This document shows, in pieces, positions 55,022 through 64,000 of a stretch of DNA of 64,000 nucleotides; the first letter of the stretch is position 1, and the number at the start of each line of letters is the position of its first letter. The stretch is from Tuctoria greenei (Eukaryota; Streptophyta; Magnoliopsida; Poales; Poaceae): NCBI GenBank assembly GCA_036927565.1, contig JAYESD010000007.1:4113644-4177643 (forward strand), written 5' to 3'. The notes under the pieces are model-generated. The model did not search any database, had not been told where the DNA came from, and saw only the letters and a list, made by a program, of their open reading frames with translations. A program made the translations under genes and the position numbers.

Positions 55022-57439
55022 CTATTTGTCGTTCAAACCTCATGATATACGGGTGGTTTGAGCGGCATCGGAACCAATTTGGACGACTTTGACGGGAATG
55101 TCGGTGTCGCCGCTTGGCTGCACACGGGATGCAGAGGTCGAGCCTCGTTGCCGAATGCTCGGAGGTTGTGGAGCTTGCTTCTGTCTGGAGTCCTCCTCTT
55201 GCGCTGTGGTGAGTGCGTGGAGTCCCTCCAGAGCAGTTACTCCGGCAGTGCGATCTCCGCGGATCCGGAGAACGCCTACTGGTGTTGGCATTTTCAACAC
55301 CAGGTATCCATAATGAGCGGCTGCCATGAATTTGTACAGGGCAGGTCTACCCAAGATGGCGTTGAATGGTAAGTTGATCTGAGCGACGTCGAAGACCAAC
55401 TTCTCGGTGCGATACTTCTCCCGGGTCCCGAAGGTAACGGGGAGAGTAATAGCTCCGAGTGGAGTAATGGCCCCCGGACCTACTCCGGAGAAAGGTCGAG
55501 AGGGCTGGAGGTCCGAAGGTCGGAGCTGAAGCTTAGTGAAAGCTTGAAAGCTGATGAGGTTAAGCCCCGAACCTCCGTCTACCATGACATGATGGAGCTG
55601 GATGTTGTTGATGGTGGGAGATACCATCAAGGGTAATTGGCCAGCTCCGACCATGCTTTGAGGACAGTCCGAAGCATCAAAAGTGATGGGTGGATCCATC
55701 CACTTTCGATGTGGCTCCGGTCTAGCTGTAGGAGCTACAGCAGCCATATCCCGTCGCATAGTCTTGATGACACGACGAGAAGTGATGTCCCATGATCCAC
55801 CAAAGATGGTGTTCATGGTTTTCCGACGCTCGTTGTCGGAGACGTCGGAGTCATCGTTGACGGAGGTGTAGACGGCTTTCAGGACCTTTTTAGGGTCCTG
55901 AAACCCTAACTCCTCTTCAGCCGGAGCTTCGTCAACCTTCTGTTTCCCCTCCCTCTGTCGGAAAGGAGACCCTTCCCGGCGCTTGTTGTAGCGCTCGGCA
56001 AGGTTTTGGACCTCCCGGCAGTCCTCCAGTCTGTGGCTGCCTATTTTGTGAATGGGGCACCACATCTTGGATTTGCCGTCGTCTTCAGAAGACGGTCGAG
56101 GTCGCTTCTCGGGGCATGGCCCCCGGCCACCAGGAGTTGCAGTGGCTGCAACGTTGGATGTGCCGGCCGACGGCTTATTCTTGCCGTTGGTCTTCTTTTT
56201 CTTCTTGCCACTCCCGGAGGTAGCGGCTTCTTCTTTGGAGGATTTTTTATGATCCTCCAAGGCTGGTTTGGAGTGCATTTCGCGGCCCTCCGCAGCTCTG
56301 GCACATTTGTCAGCCAGGCTGAAGAGCTCCGTGACGCTGGTGATTTCTTTGATCGCCAGCTTCTCCAACATCTTCTTGTCTCGTACACCCTGTCTGAATG
56401 CCACAATGACAGAAGCGCTTGAGATAGAAGGGATTGTGTTACGTACCTGAGAGAACCTCTGGATGAATGACCGCAAAGATTCTCCTCTTTTTTGCACGAC
56501 CGCAAAAAGGTCTAGTTCAGTGCCCGGTCGGGTGTATGAACTCCCGAAATTGGCAGTGAACTGACGGCACAGCTCCTCCCAACTGTCGATAGAGTTGGGT
56601 GGAAGGCTCATAAACCAGGACCTGGCGGTCCCAGTTAAGGCCACTGGAAAATAGTTGGCCATTACGGCCTCGTTTCCTCCAGCTGCTAAGATTGCAGTAG
56701 AGTATATCTGCAGAAATTCTACGGGGTTGACAGTCCCGTCGAATTTTTCCGGCAAATGTGGCCGGAACTTCTGTGGCCATCTAACCATGCGTAGGTGCAT
56801 GGCTAGGGTGGAACAACCTCCTCCTACTCCTTCCAGAGTAGAAAGGTCTTGAGCATCTCGTCTTTCTCGAGCTCGCTCGATGTGGACACGGCCATCCTGT
56901 TGGCGGTATCGGCGATCAAGCTCCGCCCGGAGGTCGTGTGTCGAAAGCCGAGATGCAGTATGGGTGCGTCGTGCCCCAGAGGGCAACGACGTCACTTGCT
57001 GTGACGCAGCTCGTCTTCGGTTGTTGGAGACATGCGGACCAAGTCTTCCAGACAACGTTCGTCGCTGCGACGGGGCCCGCCCTGAAGGAGGTGGACCCTG
57101 GTTGTTGAGGCGTTCGGCCGCTGCTGCGACCAAATGCTCAACATCAGCCCTCCATTGCTCCATGGCACCTTGAGATGCATCCGGAGGTGGTGGTCGCTGG
57201 AGAAGAGCACGCGCTGCATGGAGCGCGTGTTCTGGGTTGTCATGACTTGCCGGCGCAGTATGTGACGCCAGTGCACCATCATGTTGCCTGGCACGTCTTG
57301 CCGGAGAAGATGGTGGTGGTGGGAGTATAACTCCTGCTGGTGCTGAGGCTCCTGCCGGTGGCTGCATGTTGGAGGGATTGCCTCCGACAGCCTGAGCAGC
57401 AGGTTGCCCGTTGGATAATCCAGCCGCAGAATTCACCAT
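55022..57439 (-). pseudogene. Gypsy-2 Gag-protease with an extra stop
   Basis: From ATG 57439 the frame runs through Gag (PEKFDGTVNPVEFLQIYSTA, LTGTARSWFMSLPP), the Cys/His cluster (WCPIHKIGSHRLEDC) and protease (MVDGGSGLNLI, AILGRPALY) to TGA at 55040-55042. Gypsy-1 has GGA there. Six codons later the conserved TAG (55022-55024) that separates Pol follows. The extra TGA makes any readthrough to Pol unlikely in this copy. Confidence 0.85.
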
Positions 57440-57479
57440 TCTTGAAGATCTCAGGCACCCCCCTACCTGGCGCGCCAAC

Positions 57480-58308
57480 TGTCGACTGTTGGAGTCAGCA
57501 GATCTCCTGACACTATGAAAGTGTTGGAGGAGTTTGTAGTTCGGTGTGGGCGCGCGGAGACTCAAGAAGGTGAATCACGATTGGACTCGAGTGACACAGT
57601 GGTTTACGTGGTTCGGGCCGCCTGAGCGTAATACCCTACTCCACGGGTGTGTGTGTGTGTTGTATTAACTTGTGAGCTTGAGTGTGTTCCAGAGTCCTCT
57701 CTCTGTGTATCGTCGGTTTGTCCTTTTATAGTACAAGGACAAACTGTTACAAGTCAGCCTGACCCGACATGTGGCCCTGGCGGTTACTAGTATTGATACA
57801 CGAGATTAATTGTTGTTAATAACCCTGTAACGGCTCCGACAGTGCCGTTACAGGTGTTAAGATTGTCCGATTAAGTGTCATTAACGTGGAATTAATGATA
57901 GTTAATCGGGTCTTGAAGTCCGCGGCTGTCCTTTGGAGATCCGGAGCCGTTACAATGTCTCCTGGGGGTTTGAAGCGGCCAGCTCCGACGTATGGACACG
58001 TGGCAGCTCCGGAGCTTGCTTGTGGGAAGCGGGAAGCTCCGGGGTGGCCTGGCACGTGTCAGGTCCGGAGCTTCTCTCGGTCAGGGGTTAAATCCGGAGG
58101 TGCCGTTTCAGTACCTAGCCCGGAGCTTCACCCTTGCGGGTAATAGCTCCGGTCTGACAGTACACGTGGCAACCTAGGGGTTAACCATGTTGGAGAAGCA
58201 GGTCCGGTTATGTCTGACAGGTGGGCCCCCGAGGGTCTTCAATTTGAGTAGATGTCCTTCCCTTGAGATCTTTGTAACCTCAGGGGGTGTATGGTTTTTA
58301 GGGTACCG
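57480..58308 (-). repeat. Gypsy-2 5' LTR, terminal bases missing
   Basis: The LTR ends GGGTACCG/TCAAAC instead of the family GGGTACCGACA. The break falls inside the extra frame of the neighbouring Sirevirus. Confidence 0.85.
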
Positions 58309-59369
58309 TCAAACTCAATACCTGTTACTTTCTCAATCATATACATCAAGTAGGGAGCATAGCCACATGACCTGTTGGGCGTGCAGGATATGTTGACCAT
58401 AGCATTCCAAATGTATTCCGCCACATCAAATGGGCGGTCCTTGCTTATCACTCTCATTAGGGTTCGGAGGTAACCCTGCACGCTCCCAGCATCTCCATCT
58501 TTAGGAGTAATTGTCTTCCTCAGCACTCTGTTGAGGACCACAAAGAATGGTTTCATGTTCTTTGTAGAGGGAGGGACATACTTTGAGTTCGGCTCATATA
58601 GGAATTTCATCCTATCCTTCTCCATGACACCTATGTTGTGGATGATCAGCCTGTCATGTTCAGAGGTGTCCAGATGGAGCAGATTATTGAAGTCTTCTTG
58701 AGTGATACTATACTTAGATCCGTGTGTCATCCAAGTAACACTCTCTTCATCCTCACTCGAGAAGTGGCAAGTTGCAAAGAACTATGCAATCACCTCATCA
58801 TTCCAGTTATGCCTGAAGGCAAAGAGATCCTTTAGGCCATGCCTCTCAGCTGCTGCAATTACTTCATCAAAAGCTGAGCACTTCTTCTTCTCAAGGTGTG
58901 CCCAGTCAATCCACTGACTGCGCACCACCGGTGTCTTCATTGGGAGATACACCGATTTGTAGAAGTCTGCATGGAAGTTGCACCAAAACCTGCCATTGAC
59001 AGCTTGCTTTGGCCTGCCATACCAGTCAATGCTCCTGAACTTGGCCGCTGAATCACTTCCTTTCCCATTGAATTTCTCTTCATTGGGGTCCCGGACCCCT
59101 TCCCTAGGAGCATGGAGCTTCAAGGGCCCAACTGGTCCCGTTGCTACTCCCTTGCCCTTTCCTTTTGCTTGACGAAGGCCGCTTGTAGACGGAGCAGCCT
59201 TCGAGGTGGGCTTCTTGACACAGACCTTCCTCCGAACCTGGGGAGGGGAAGTAGCAGGCTCGGAAGGTCTTTCTTGGCGTTTCTTGCCAAGACCCGCCGA
59301 GGACCGAGGTGCCACCTCGTGGTCCAACTCGGCCTCAAAGTCGGAGATCTCGTTGTCGGAGCTCGACAT
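58309..59369 (-). pseudogene. Extra frame downstream of Sirevirus pol (plant transposon-protein-like)
   Basis: ATG 59369 opens a frame with an acidic and then Lys/Pro-rich N-terminus, followed by a domain (SIDWYGRPKQAVNGRFWCNF, then CHFSSEDEE and WMTHGSKYSITQEDF) that resembles the family annotated as putative plant transposon protein (Transposase_32). A TAG at 58782-58784 interrupts it. The same frame then continues until Gypsy-2 truncates it at 58,309 in the motif GIEF. In Sireviruses this position often carries an envelope-like frame, but no membrane segment is visible here. Function unknown. Confidence 0.6.
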
Positions 59370-59483
59370 GATCTGAGAATGATTGAGCAAGAATAATGAC
59401 AAGTTATACAAGGCATAGGTAAGACAAGATAGCAATGGATGGCATTAAGGAATTAAGGAATTAGGTTTCAGGTTCAGAAACAT

Positions 59484-60064
59484 CGGACTTGTCCGTGCAA
59501 GGACCGGACTAGTCCGGTGTTCATCCTCAAAAACCTAACAGATTGGTCAAGGGATGATTCCTAATGCAAATCTAGTCTAGCATACACGTAGTACATCAAA
59601 TAAGCATGTATCTAGTGAAGGATGCTAGGCTATACGATCAACAATGGAGAAAAACAAGATTTTTAGGGTTTTGAAGAAATTTACCGAAGAAATCGATGGA
59701 GGCTCGAAGTGTTGGGGGTTGGAGGTCGGACTAGTCCGATAGCTTCAATCCCCAAGAGGTCAAGCTCGACCTCCGCCCAAATGTGGACTTTTTCGACGGA
59801 AGGAGGAGAAAATCGCCTTGGGAGCTCGAGCGCAAGAGAGAGGAGGCATGAGCAAAAGTGGGGATGAGGAGATTAGGGTTTGGTGGCGGCTAGGGTTATG
59901 GACACGAAAAATCGGACAAGTCCGGACATGACCGGACTAGTCCGAAGTCATCCAGAGACCTATATCGGACTAGTCCGTGGTCTATCGGACTAGTCCGGCC
60001 TAACCGGCACTCTGCGGACTAGTCTGCAAGAGCGGACTAGTCCGGGTAACCACGGACTAGTCCG
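59484..60064. repeat. Cluster of CGGACTAGTCCG palindromes
   Basis: Perfect 12-bp palindromes occur at 59,505, 59,727, 59,933, 59,966, 59,986, 60,033 and 60,053. Variants are at 59,484 (CGGACTTGTCCG), 59,913 (CGGACAAGTCCG) and 60,015 (CGGACTAGTCTG). They fill the non-coding interval between pol and the extra frame. Related copies lie at 63,750-63,815 in the end of gag. Confidence 0.85.
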
Positions 60065-60308
60065 TGGTCACCAAGAAAGAATTGCATAGCCCATTCATAT
60101 ATATTTGAAGGTTCAATAATAGAGGATAGAGAGGCAAAACAATTCAAGTAATCTTGATGAATTTGACCAGTAAGCATACAACAATCATACAATGATCAAA
60201 ATTCATCAAGATCTAATAATTGACATAGTTTTTCGAGAGAAAAATGGAGAGGGATGATTTTCAAAATTCAATCAACATTTTGAAGCAATCATACAGGTAT
60301 GCAACTTT

Positions 60309-63300
60309 TCAAGCCACACTCCGAGAATCAAGAATATTTAGCTCATTTCGGAGTTCGCAAAAACGCTTTTCATCAAGTGGCTTGGTGAATATGTCGGCCA
60401 ATTGTTTTTGGGTGTTGACATGTGAGATGGTTATGTCTCCTTTCATGGAATGGTCTCTCAAGAAATGATGTCTTATGTCTATGTGTTTAGTCCTAGAGTG
60501 CTCAACTGGATTGTGGGCTATTTTAATGGCACTCTCATTATCACAAAGGAGAGGAATATGGTTCATATTGTAACCGTAATCCCTTAGAGTTTGTCGCATC
60601 CAAAGGAGTTGTGCACAACAACTCCCGGCTGCAACATACTCCGCTTCGGCTGTGGATAATGCAATGGAATTTTGTTTCTTAGATGACCAAGAAACCAAAG
60701 ATCTTCCTAGGAATTGGCATGTGCGAGAGGTGCTTTTTCTATCAACTTTGCACCCGACATAATCTGCATCAGAGTAACCAATGAGATTGAATTTGGAGCC
60801 TTTTGGGTACCAAAGACCAAGGTTGGGTGTATGAACTAAATATCTCAAGATTCTTTTTACGGCTGTCAAGTGACATTCCTTAGGGTTGGCTTGAAATCTT
60901 GCACACAAACATACACTCAACATAATATCTGGCCTAGATGCACATAAGTAGAGTAAAGATCCAATCATGGAGCGATATACATTTTGGTCGACGCTTGGTC
61001 CATCTTCATTGAGATCCAAGTGGCCATTCGTAGCCATGGGAGTCTTTATGGGCTTTGCCTTGTCCATGCCAAACTTCTTGAGTATGTCCTGCGTGTACTT
61101 GGTTTGGCTTATGAATGTTCCTTCCCTTTGTTGCCACACTTGGAATCCCAAGAAGTACTTCAATTCTCTCATCATTGACATTTCAAACCTGTCTGTCATA
61201 ATTCTACTAAATTCTTCACAGAAAGATTGGTTAGTTGACCCAAAAATTATATCATCAACATAGATTTGGCAAATGAAAAGATCATTATCTAGATTCTTAG
61301 TGAATAATGTATAATCTACTTTGCCAATTTGAAAACCATTATCAATTAAAAAATCTCTAAGACACTCATACCAAGCTCTAGGAGCTTGTTTGAGGCCATA
61401 GAGAGCCTTACGCAGTTTATATACGTGGTCGGGGAACTCTTCATCTTCAAACCCGGGTGGTTGCTCCACGTACACCTCTTCCTTGATCGGTCCGTTGAGG
61501 AAGGCGCTTTTCACATCCATTTGATACAGCTTGAAATCATGGTGAGTAGCATATGCAAGTAATATTCTAATTGATTCAAGCCTAGCTACTGGAGCAAAAG
61601 TCTCATCGAAATCCAAACCTTCGACTTGTGAGTAACCTTTGGCCACAAGTCGTGCCTTGTTTCTTGTCACCACTCCGTGTTCGTCTTGCTTATTGCGGAA
61701 GACCCACTTGGTGCCCACTATATTTGCATTGGGTCTTGCCACAAGTTCCCAAACCTCGTTTCTCTTGAAGTTGTTCAACTCTTCTTGCATTGCCACCACC
61801 CAGTCCGGATCCTTCAATGCATACTCAGTCCTGCGTGGTTCCAAAAAGGAGACAAACGGGTAATGCTCACAAAAATTAGCTATACGAGATCTAGTGGTTA
61901 CTCCCTTTTGGATGTCACCGATGATGTTGTCGATTGGGTGATCCCTTTGAATGCATTGGTGTACTCTTGGGTGTGGCACTTGGAGAGTTGTGTGTTGGTG
62001 ATCATTTTCTTCTCCCCCTGAGTGGTTGCCCTCGTTGATTTGTTGATCATCTTCATATTCTTGTGATTGACCTTGTATAGAAGCTCCCCCTTGATTGTTG
62101 ATCTCCTCTTGTGGTTCACTTTCCTCTTGTATTTGTGACGATGACTCTTGTGGTCGAACTTCGCCTAGAGCCATTCTCTTCAATGATTGATGAGGAGCTT
62201 CTTCTTTACCTAATTCACATTGATCAACTTGCTCCTTTTGGGAGTCATTAGTTTCATCGAACACTATGTCACGTGCCACTTCAACAAGTCCGGAGGCCTT
62301 GTTGAAAACACGATAGGCGTAAGTGTTCGAATCATAACCAAGCAAGAAACCTTTATCGGACTTCGAAGCGAACTTTGAAGTCCTGGGCTTCTTGTTCAAA
62401 ATATAACATGGAGAACCGAAAACTCTAAAATATGAAATGTTTGGTTTGTTACCGGTGAGTAGCTCATAAGGAGTCTTCTTGAGTAGTCGATGAAGGTAGA
62501 GTCGATTTGCGGCGTGGCAAGCGGTGTTAATTGCTTCTGCCCAAAATCGATCGGAAGTCTTGTATTCATCGAGCATTGTTCTTGCCATCTCTATGAGCGT
62601 TCGGTTCTTCCTTTCGGCAACTCCGTTTTGTTGTGGAGAGTATGGTGCTGAAAATTCGTGCTCGATTCCCTCCTCATCAAGGTACTCCTCCACTTGTATG
62701 TTCTTGAATTCCGTGCCGTTGTCGCTCCGAATACTCTTGATCGATAGTGAGAACTCGTTTTGCGCTCGCTTGAAGAGTTTCTTGAGTGTCCCTTGTGTTT
62801 CTGACTTGTCATGCAAAAAGAACACCCAAGTGAAGCAGGAAAAATCATCAATAATGACTAAAACGTATTTATTACCACCGATGCTTATGTAAGCAATTGG
62901 ACCAAACAAGTCCATATGAAGTAGTTCGAGCGGTCTTGTCGTAGTCATGATGTTCTTTGCGGGATGATGTGCTCCAACTTGCTTCCCGGCTTGGCATGCG
63001 CTACAAGGCCTGTCTTTCTCAAAGACAACATCTTTCAAACCTCGGATGTGATCGCCCTTGAGGAGTTTTTGAAGATTCCTCATACCAGCATGTGCTAGCC
63101 GTCTATGCCACAACCAACCCATATTGGTTTTTGCAATCAAGCATGTGTCGAGTTCGGCTTTATCCTTGTTGAAGTCAACAAGGTAAAGCTTTCCCTTCAA
63201 CATACCCTTGAATGCAACGGAACCATCACTCCTCCTTGAGACGGTCACACCCTCGTTAGTGAACAAGCAATTATAACCTTTGTCACATAATTGAGATATG

Positions 63301-63545
63301 GACAACAGGTTATAATCTAAAGATTCAACATGTAAAACATGAGAAAGAGTGTGTTCAGAGGATATTGCTATTTTACCGGTACCGAGGACCCTTCCTTGAC
63401 TATTATCCCCAAAGTAGATGCCTTCGTTTGGGTCCTCGTTTTCTTCATATTCCACGAACATCCTCCTTTCTCCGGTCATCTGGTTGGTGCATCCACTGTC
63501 TAGCACCCATTTGGATCCACCAGAGGAATAGGCCTGCAGAAACAA
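60309..63545 (-). CDS. Sirevirus Pol (PR-INT-RT-RNH), intact
   Basis: About 1,078 codons are uninterrupted. Protease has DSGCTNQM. The integrase zinc region is HRRLAHAGM...CSACQAGK, with catalytic blocks HMDLFGPI, RSDNGTEF and NGVAERKNR. A Gln/Glu-rich linker leads to RT (FAPVARLESIRILLAYA, ALYGLKQAPRAWY, catalytic IYVDDIIFGSTN). RNase H shows GYSDADYVGCKVDRKSTS, STAEAEYVAAGSCCAQ and ADIFTKPLDEKRF. No start ATG lies at the 5' end. The frame begins about where gag stops, shifted one base relative to gag, so Pol is presumably made as a Gag-Pol fusion by frameshifting. All catalytic residues seem present, so this is the best preserved pol in the window. Confidence 0.9.
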   Translation of the reverse strand: MFLQAYSSGGSKWVLDSGCTNQMTGERRMFVEYEENEDPNEGIYFGDNSQGRVLGTGKIAISSEHTLSHVLHVESLDYNLLSISQLCDKGYNCLFTNEGVTVSRRSDGSVAFKGMLKGKLYLVDFNKDKAELDTCLIAKTNMGWLWHRRLAHAGMRNLQKLLKGDHIRGLKDVVFEKDRPCSACQAGKQVGAHHPAKNIMTTTRPLELLHMDLFGPIAYISIGGNKYVLVIIDDFSCFTWVFFLHDKSETQGTLKKLFKRAQNEFSLSIKSIRSDNGTEFKNIQVEEYLDEEGIEHEFSAPYSPQQNGVAERKNRTLIEMARTMLDEYKTSDRFWAEAINTACHAANRLYLHRLLKKTPYELLTGNKPNISYFRVFGSPCYILNKKPRTSKFASKSDKGFLLGYDSNTYAYRVFNKASGLVEVARDIVFDETNDSQKEQVDQCELGKEEAPHQSLKRMALGEVRPQESSSQIQEESEPQEEINNQGGASIQGQSQEYEDDQQINEGNHSGGEENDHQHTTLQVPHPRVHQCIQRDHPIDNIIGDIQKGVTTRSRIANFCEHYPFVSFLEPRRTEYALKDPDWVVAMQEELNNFKRNEVWELVARPNANIVGTKWVFRNKQDEHGVVTRNKARLVAKGYSQVEGLDFDETFAPVARLESIRILLAYATHHDFKLYQMDVKSAFLNGPIKEEVYVEQPPGFEDEEFPDHVYKLRKALYGLKQAPRAWYECLRDFLIDNGFQIGKVDYTLFTKNLDNDLFICQIYVDDIIFGSTNQSFCEEFSRIMTDRFEMSMMRELKYFLGFQVWQQREGTFISQTKYTQDILKKFGMDKAKPIKTPMATNGHLDLNEDGPSVDQNVYRSMIGSLLYLCASRPDIMLSVCLCARFQANPKECHLTAVKRILRYLVHTPNLGLWYPKGSKFNLIGYSDADYVGCKVDRKSTSRTCQFLGRSLVSWSSKKQNSIALSTAEAEYVAAGSCCAQLLWMRQTLRDYGYNMNHIPLLCDNESAIKIAHNPVEHSRTKHIDIRHHFLRDHSMKGDITISHVNTQKQLADIFTKPLDEKRFCELRNELNILDSRSVA

Positions 63546-63546
63546 T

Positions 63547-64000
63547 TTATGCCTTGGTTTTAGGTACCCAAGCTTGCTTGGGTCCTTGGAGGTTAGTTAC
63601 AATACATTTGGGCACCCAGACATGGGATTTTGTGTTCCCATGGCGTGGCCCAGCATAATAAGCATAAACTTTACCAAGATTGTTTCTCATTAATACATAA
63701 GAGGCATCAAAGGTTTTGAACAAAAGTTGCTGTTGTTTATGGATCAGACTAGTCTGGGTGACCGGACTTGTCCGTATGACCGTACTTGTCTAGACCACCA
63801 CCGGACTAGTCTGGTATTCATGAGAGTTCAAGTTCTTAATTTTTGAGTTACCAGGTTGTGAGGGTCCTCCCTTCACAAAGGTAATCCTTCCCTTGTTATT
63901 CTTATGACTTCCAGCATTTTGCTTTCCATCATAAGAGTAACCAATGCCATACTTGACATTTGGAGGTCTTTGGACCAAGTATGCACTACGTGCATAGTTG
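63547..64000 (-). pseudogene. Sirevirus Gag, C-terminal part with an in-frame stop
   Basis: The frame enters from beyond the window. It reads through VQRPPNVKYGIGYS to a TAG near 63,790, then continues in frame to HVWVPKCIVTNLQGPKQAW and ends at TAA 63547-63549. The closing block is characteristic of Sirevirus Gag. The TAG lies within DNA rich in ACTAGTCC-type motifs (VTQTS, YQTSP in protein), so the palindromic motif also occupies coding sequence here. Confidence 0.7.

Larger units (their letters stand above)
45364..58308 (-). mobile_element. Gypsy-2: second Tat-type element, without target-site duplication
   Basis: It has the same organisation and family as Gypsy-1. The 3' LTR is 45,364-46,195. 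The 5' LTR is 57,480-58,308 and lacks the last three bases (ACA) of the family terminus. Flanks are ACAT on the left and TCAAA on the right, with no duplication, and they belong to two unrelated elements. The LTRs differ at 8 positions by eye (~1%), suggesting ~0.4 million years. LTR variants such as GATCTCCTGACACTATG separate it from Gypsy-1 as a sub-lineage. Confidence 0.9.
58309..64000 (-). mobile_element. Sirevirus-type Copia element, 3' part
   Basis: Gag C-terminus, complete pol, a motif-rich spacer and an extra frame follow one another on the minus strand. The 5' LTR and most of gag lie beyond the window. The 3' end with the 3' LTR is missing at the junction with Gypsy-2. The Pol sequence and the extra downstream frame fit the Sirevirus genus. 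Confidence 0.82.

Noticed and set aside
59484..60064. CRISPR-like array of CGGACTAGTCCG
   Set aside because: Spacing is irregular, units are only 12 bp, and the context is a plant retrotransposon.

Overview
The window is nuclear DNA from a grass. The reasons are long-LTR Sirevirus and Tat-type Gypsy retrotransposons, plant GT-AG introns, GC-rich 5' exons, and the families of the single-copy genes (a plant CCCH zinc-finger protein, an X8-domain protein and an RGLG-type RING ligase). I cannot name the species. About three quarters of the window is retrotransposon. No rRNA, tRNA, CRISPR or bacterial-type feature was seen.

Layout from left to right. (1) 0.4-5.6 kb: a plus-strand Copia element with separate gag and pol frames; pol carries a nonsense codon and a frameshift. 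(2) 6.0-12.8 kb: a minus-strand three-finger CCCH gene (919 aa, two coding exons, a long 5'UTR intron). A ~568 bp segment covering the end of its first untranslated exon and the adjoining intron is tandemly duplicated. (3) 13.4-14.1 kb: a small minus-strand gene resembling a MADS domain without its DNA-binding half. (4) 14.8-15.3 kb: a minus-strand two-exon X8 (CBM43) secreted protein gene. (5) 15.7-40.5 kb: an RGLG-type E3 ligase locus. The complete 11-exon gene lies at 37,965-40,463. Its exons 7-11 are repeated twice at lower coordinates (copy B 21,268-22,298; copy A 17,428-18,458). Each partial copy is preceded, on the same strand, by a 1.4 kb Copia LTR plus the first ~40 codons of gag. The LTR nearest the full gene is split by a complete 12.85 kb Gypsy element (Gypsy-1, 22,683-35,531, TSD GAAAC). 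(6) 41.3-45.4 kb: the 3' end of a Copia element, then a gene-poor LTR-element relic. (7) 45.4-58.3 kb: a second Gypsy element of the same family (Gypsy-2) with no target-site duplication. (8) 58.3-64 kb: the 3' part of a minus-strand Sirevirus with an intact pol and an extra downstream frame.

The two Gypsy elements share one design. On the minus strand are gag-protease, one conserved in-frame TAG, then RT-RNase H-second RNase H-integrase. On the plus strand, between pol and the 3' LTR, is a two-exon antisense gene (putative gypsy-type transposon domain plus a long coiled coil) whose 77-nt GT-AG intron is kept in both copies. A row of GGAGCT/AGCTCC hairpins lies where the two transcription units converge. 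LTR pairs differ by 5 (Gypsy-1) and 8 (Gypsy-2) substitutions by hand count, so both insertions are young. In Gypsy-1 the pol and antisense frames are broken; in Gypsy-2 gag-pro and pol are broken but the antisense frame is open.

The most informative points are the RGLG/LTR triplication, which reads as a capture event followed by unequal crossing-over, and the spliced antisense gene carried inside a retrotransposon. All coordinates and alignments were made by eye.
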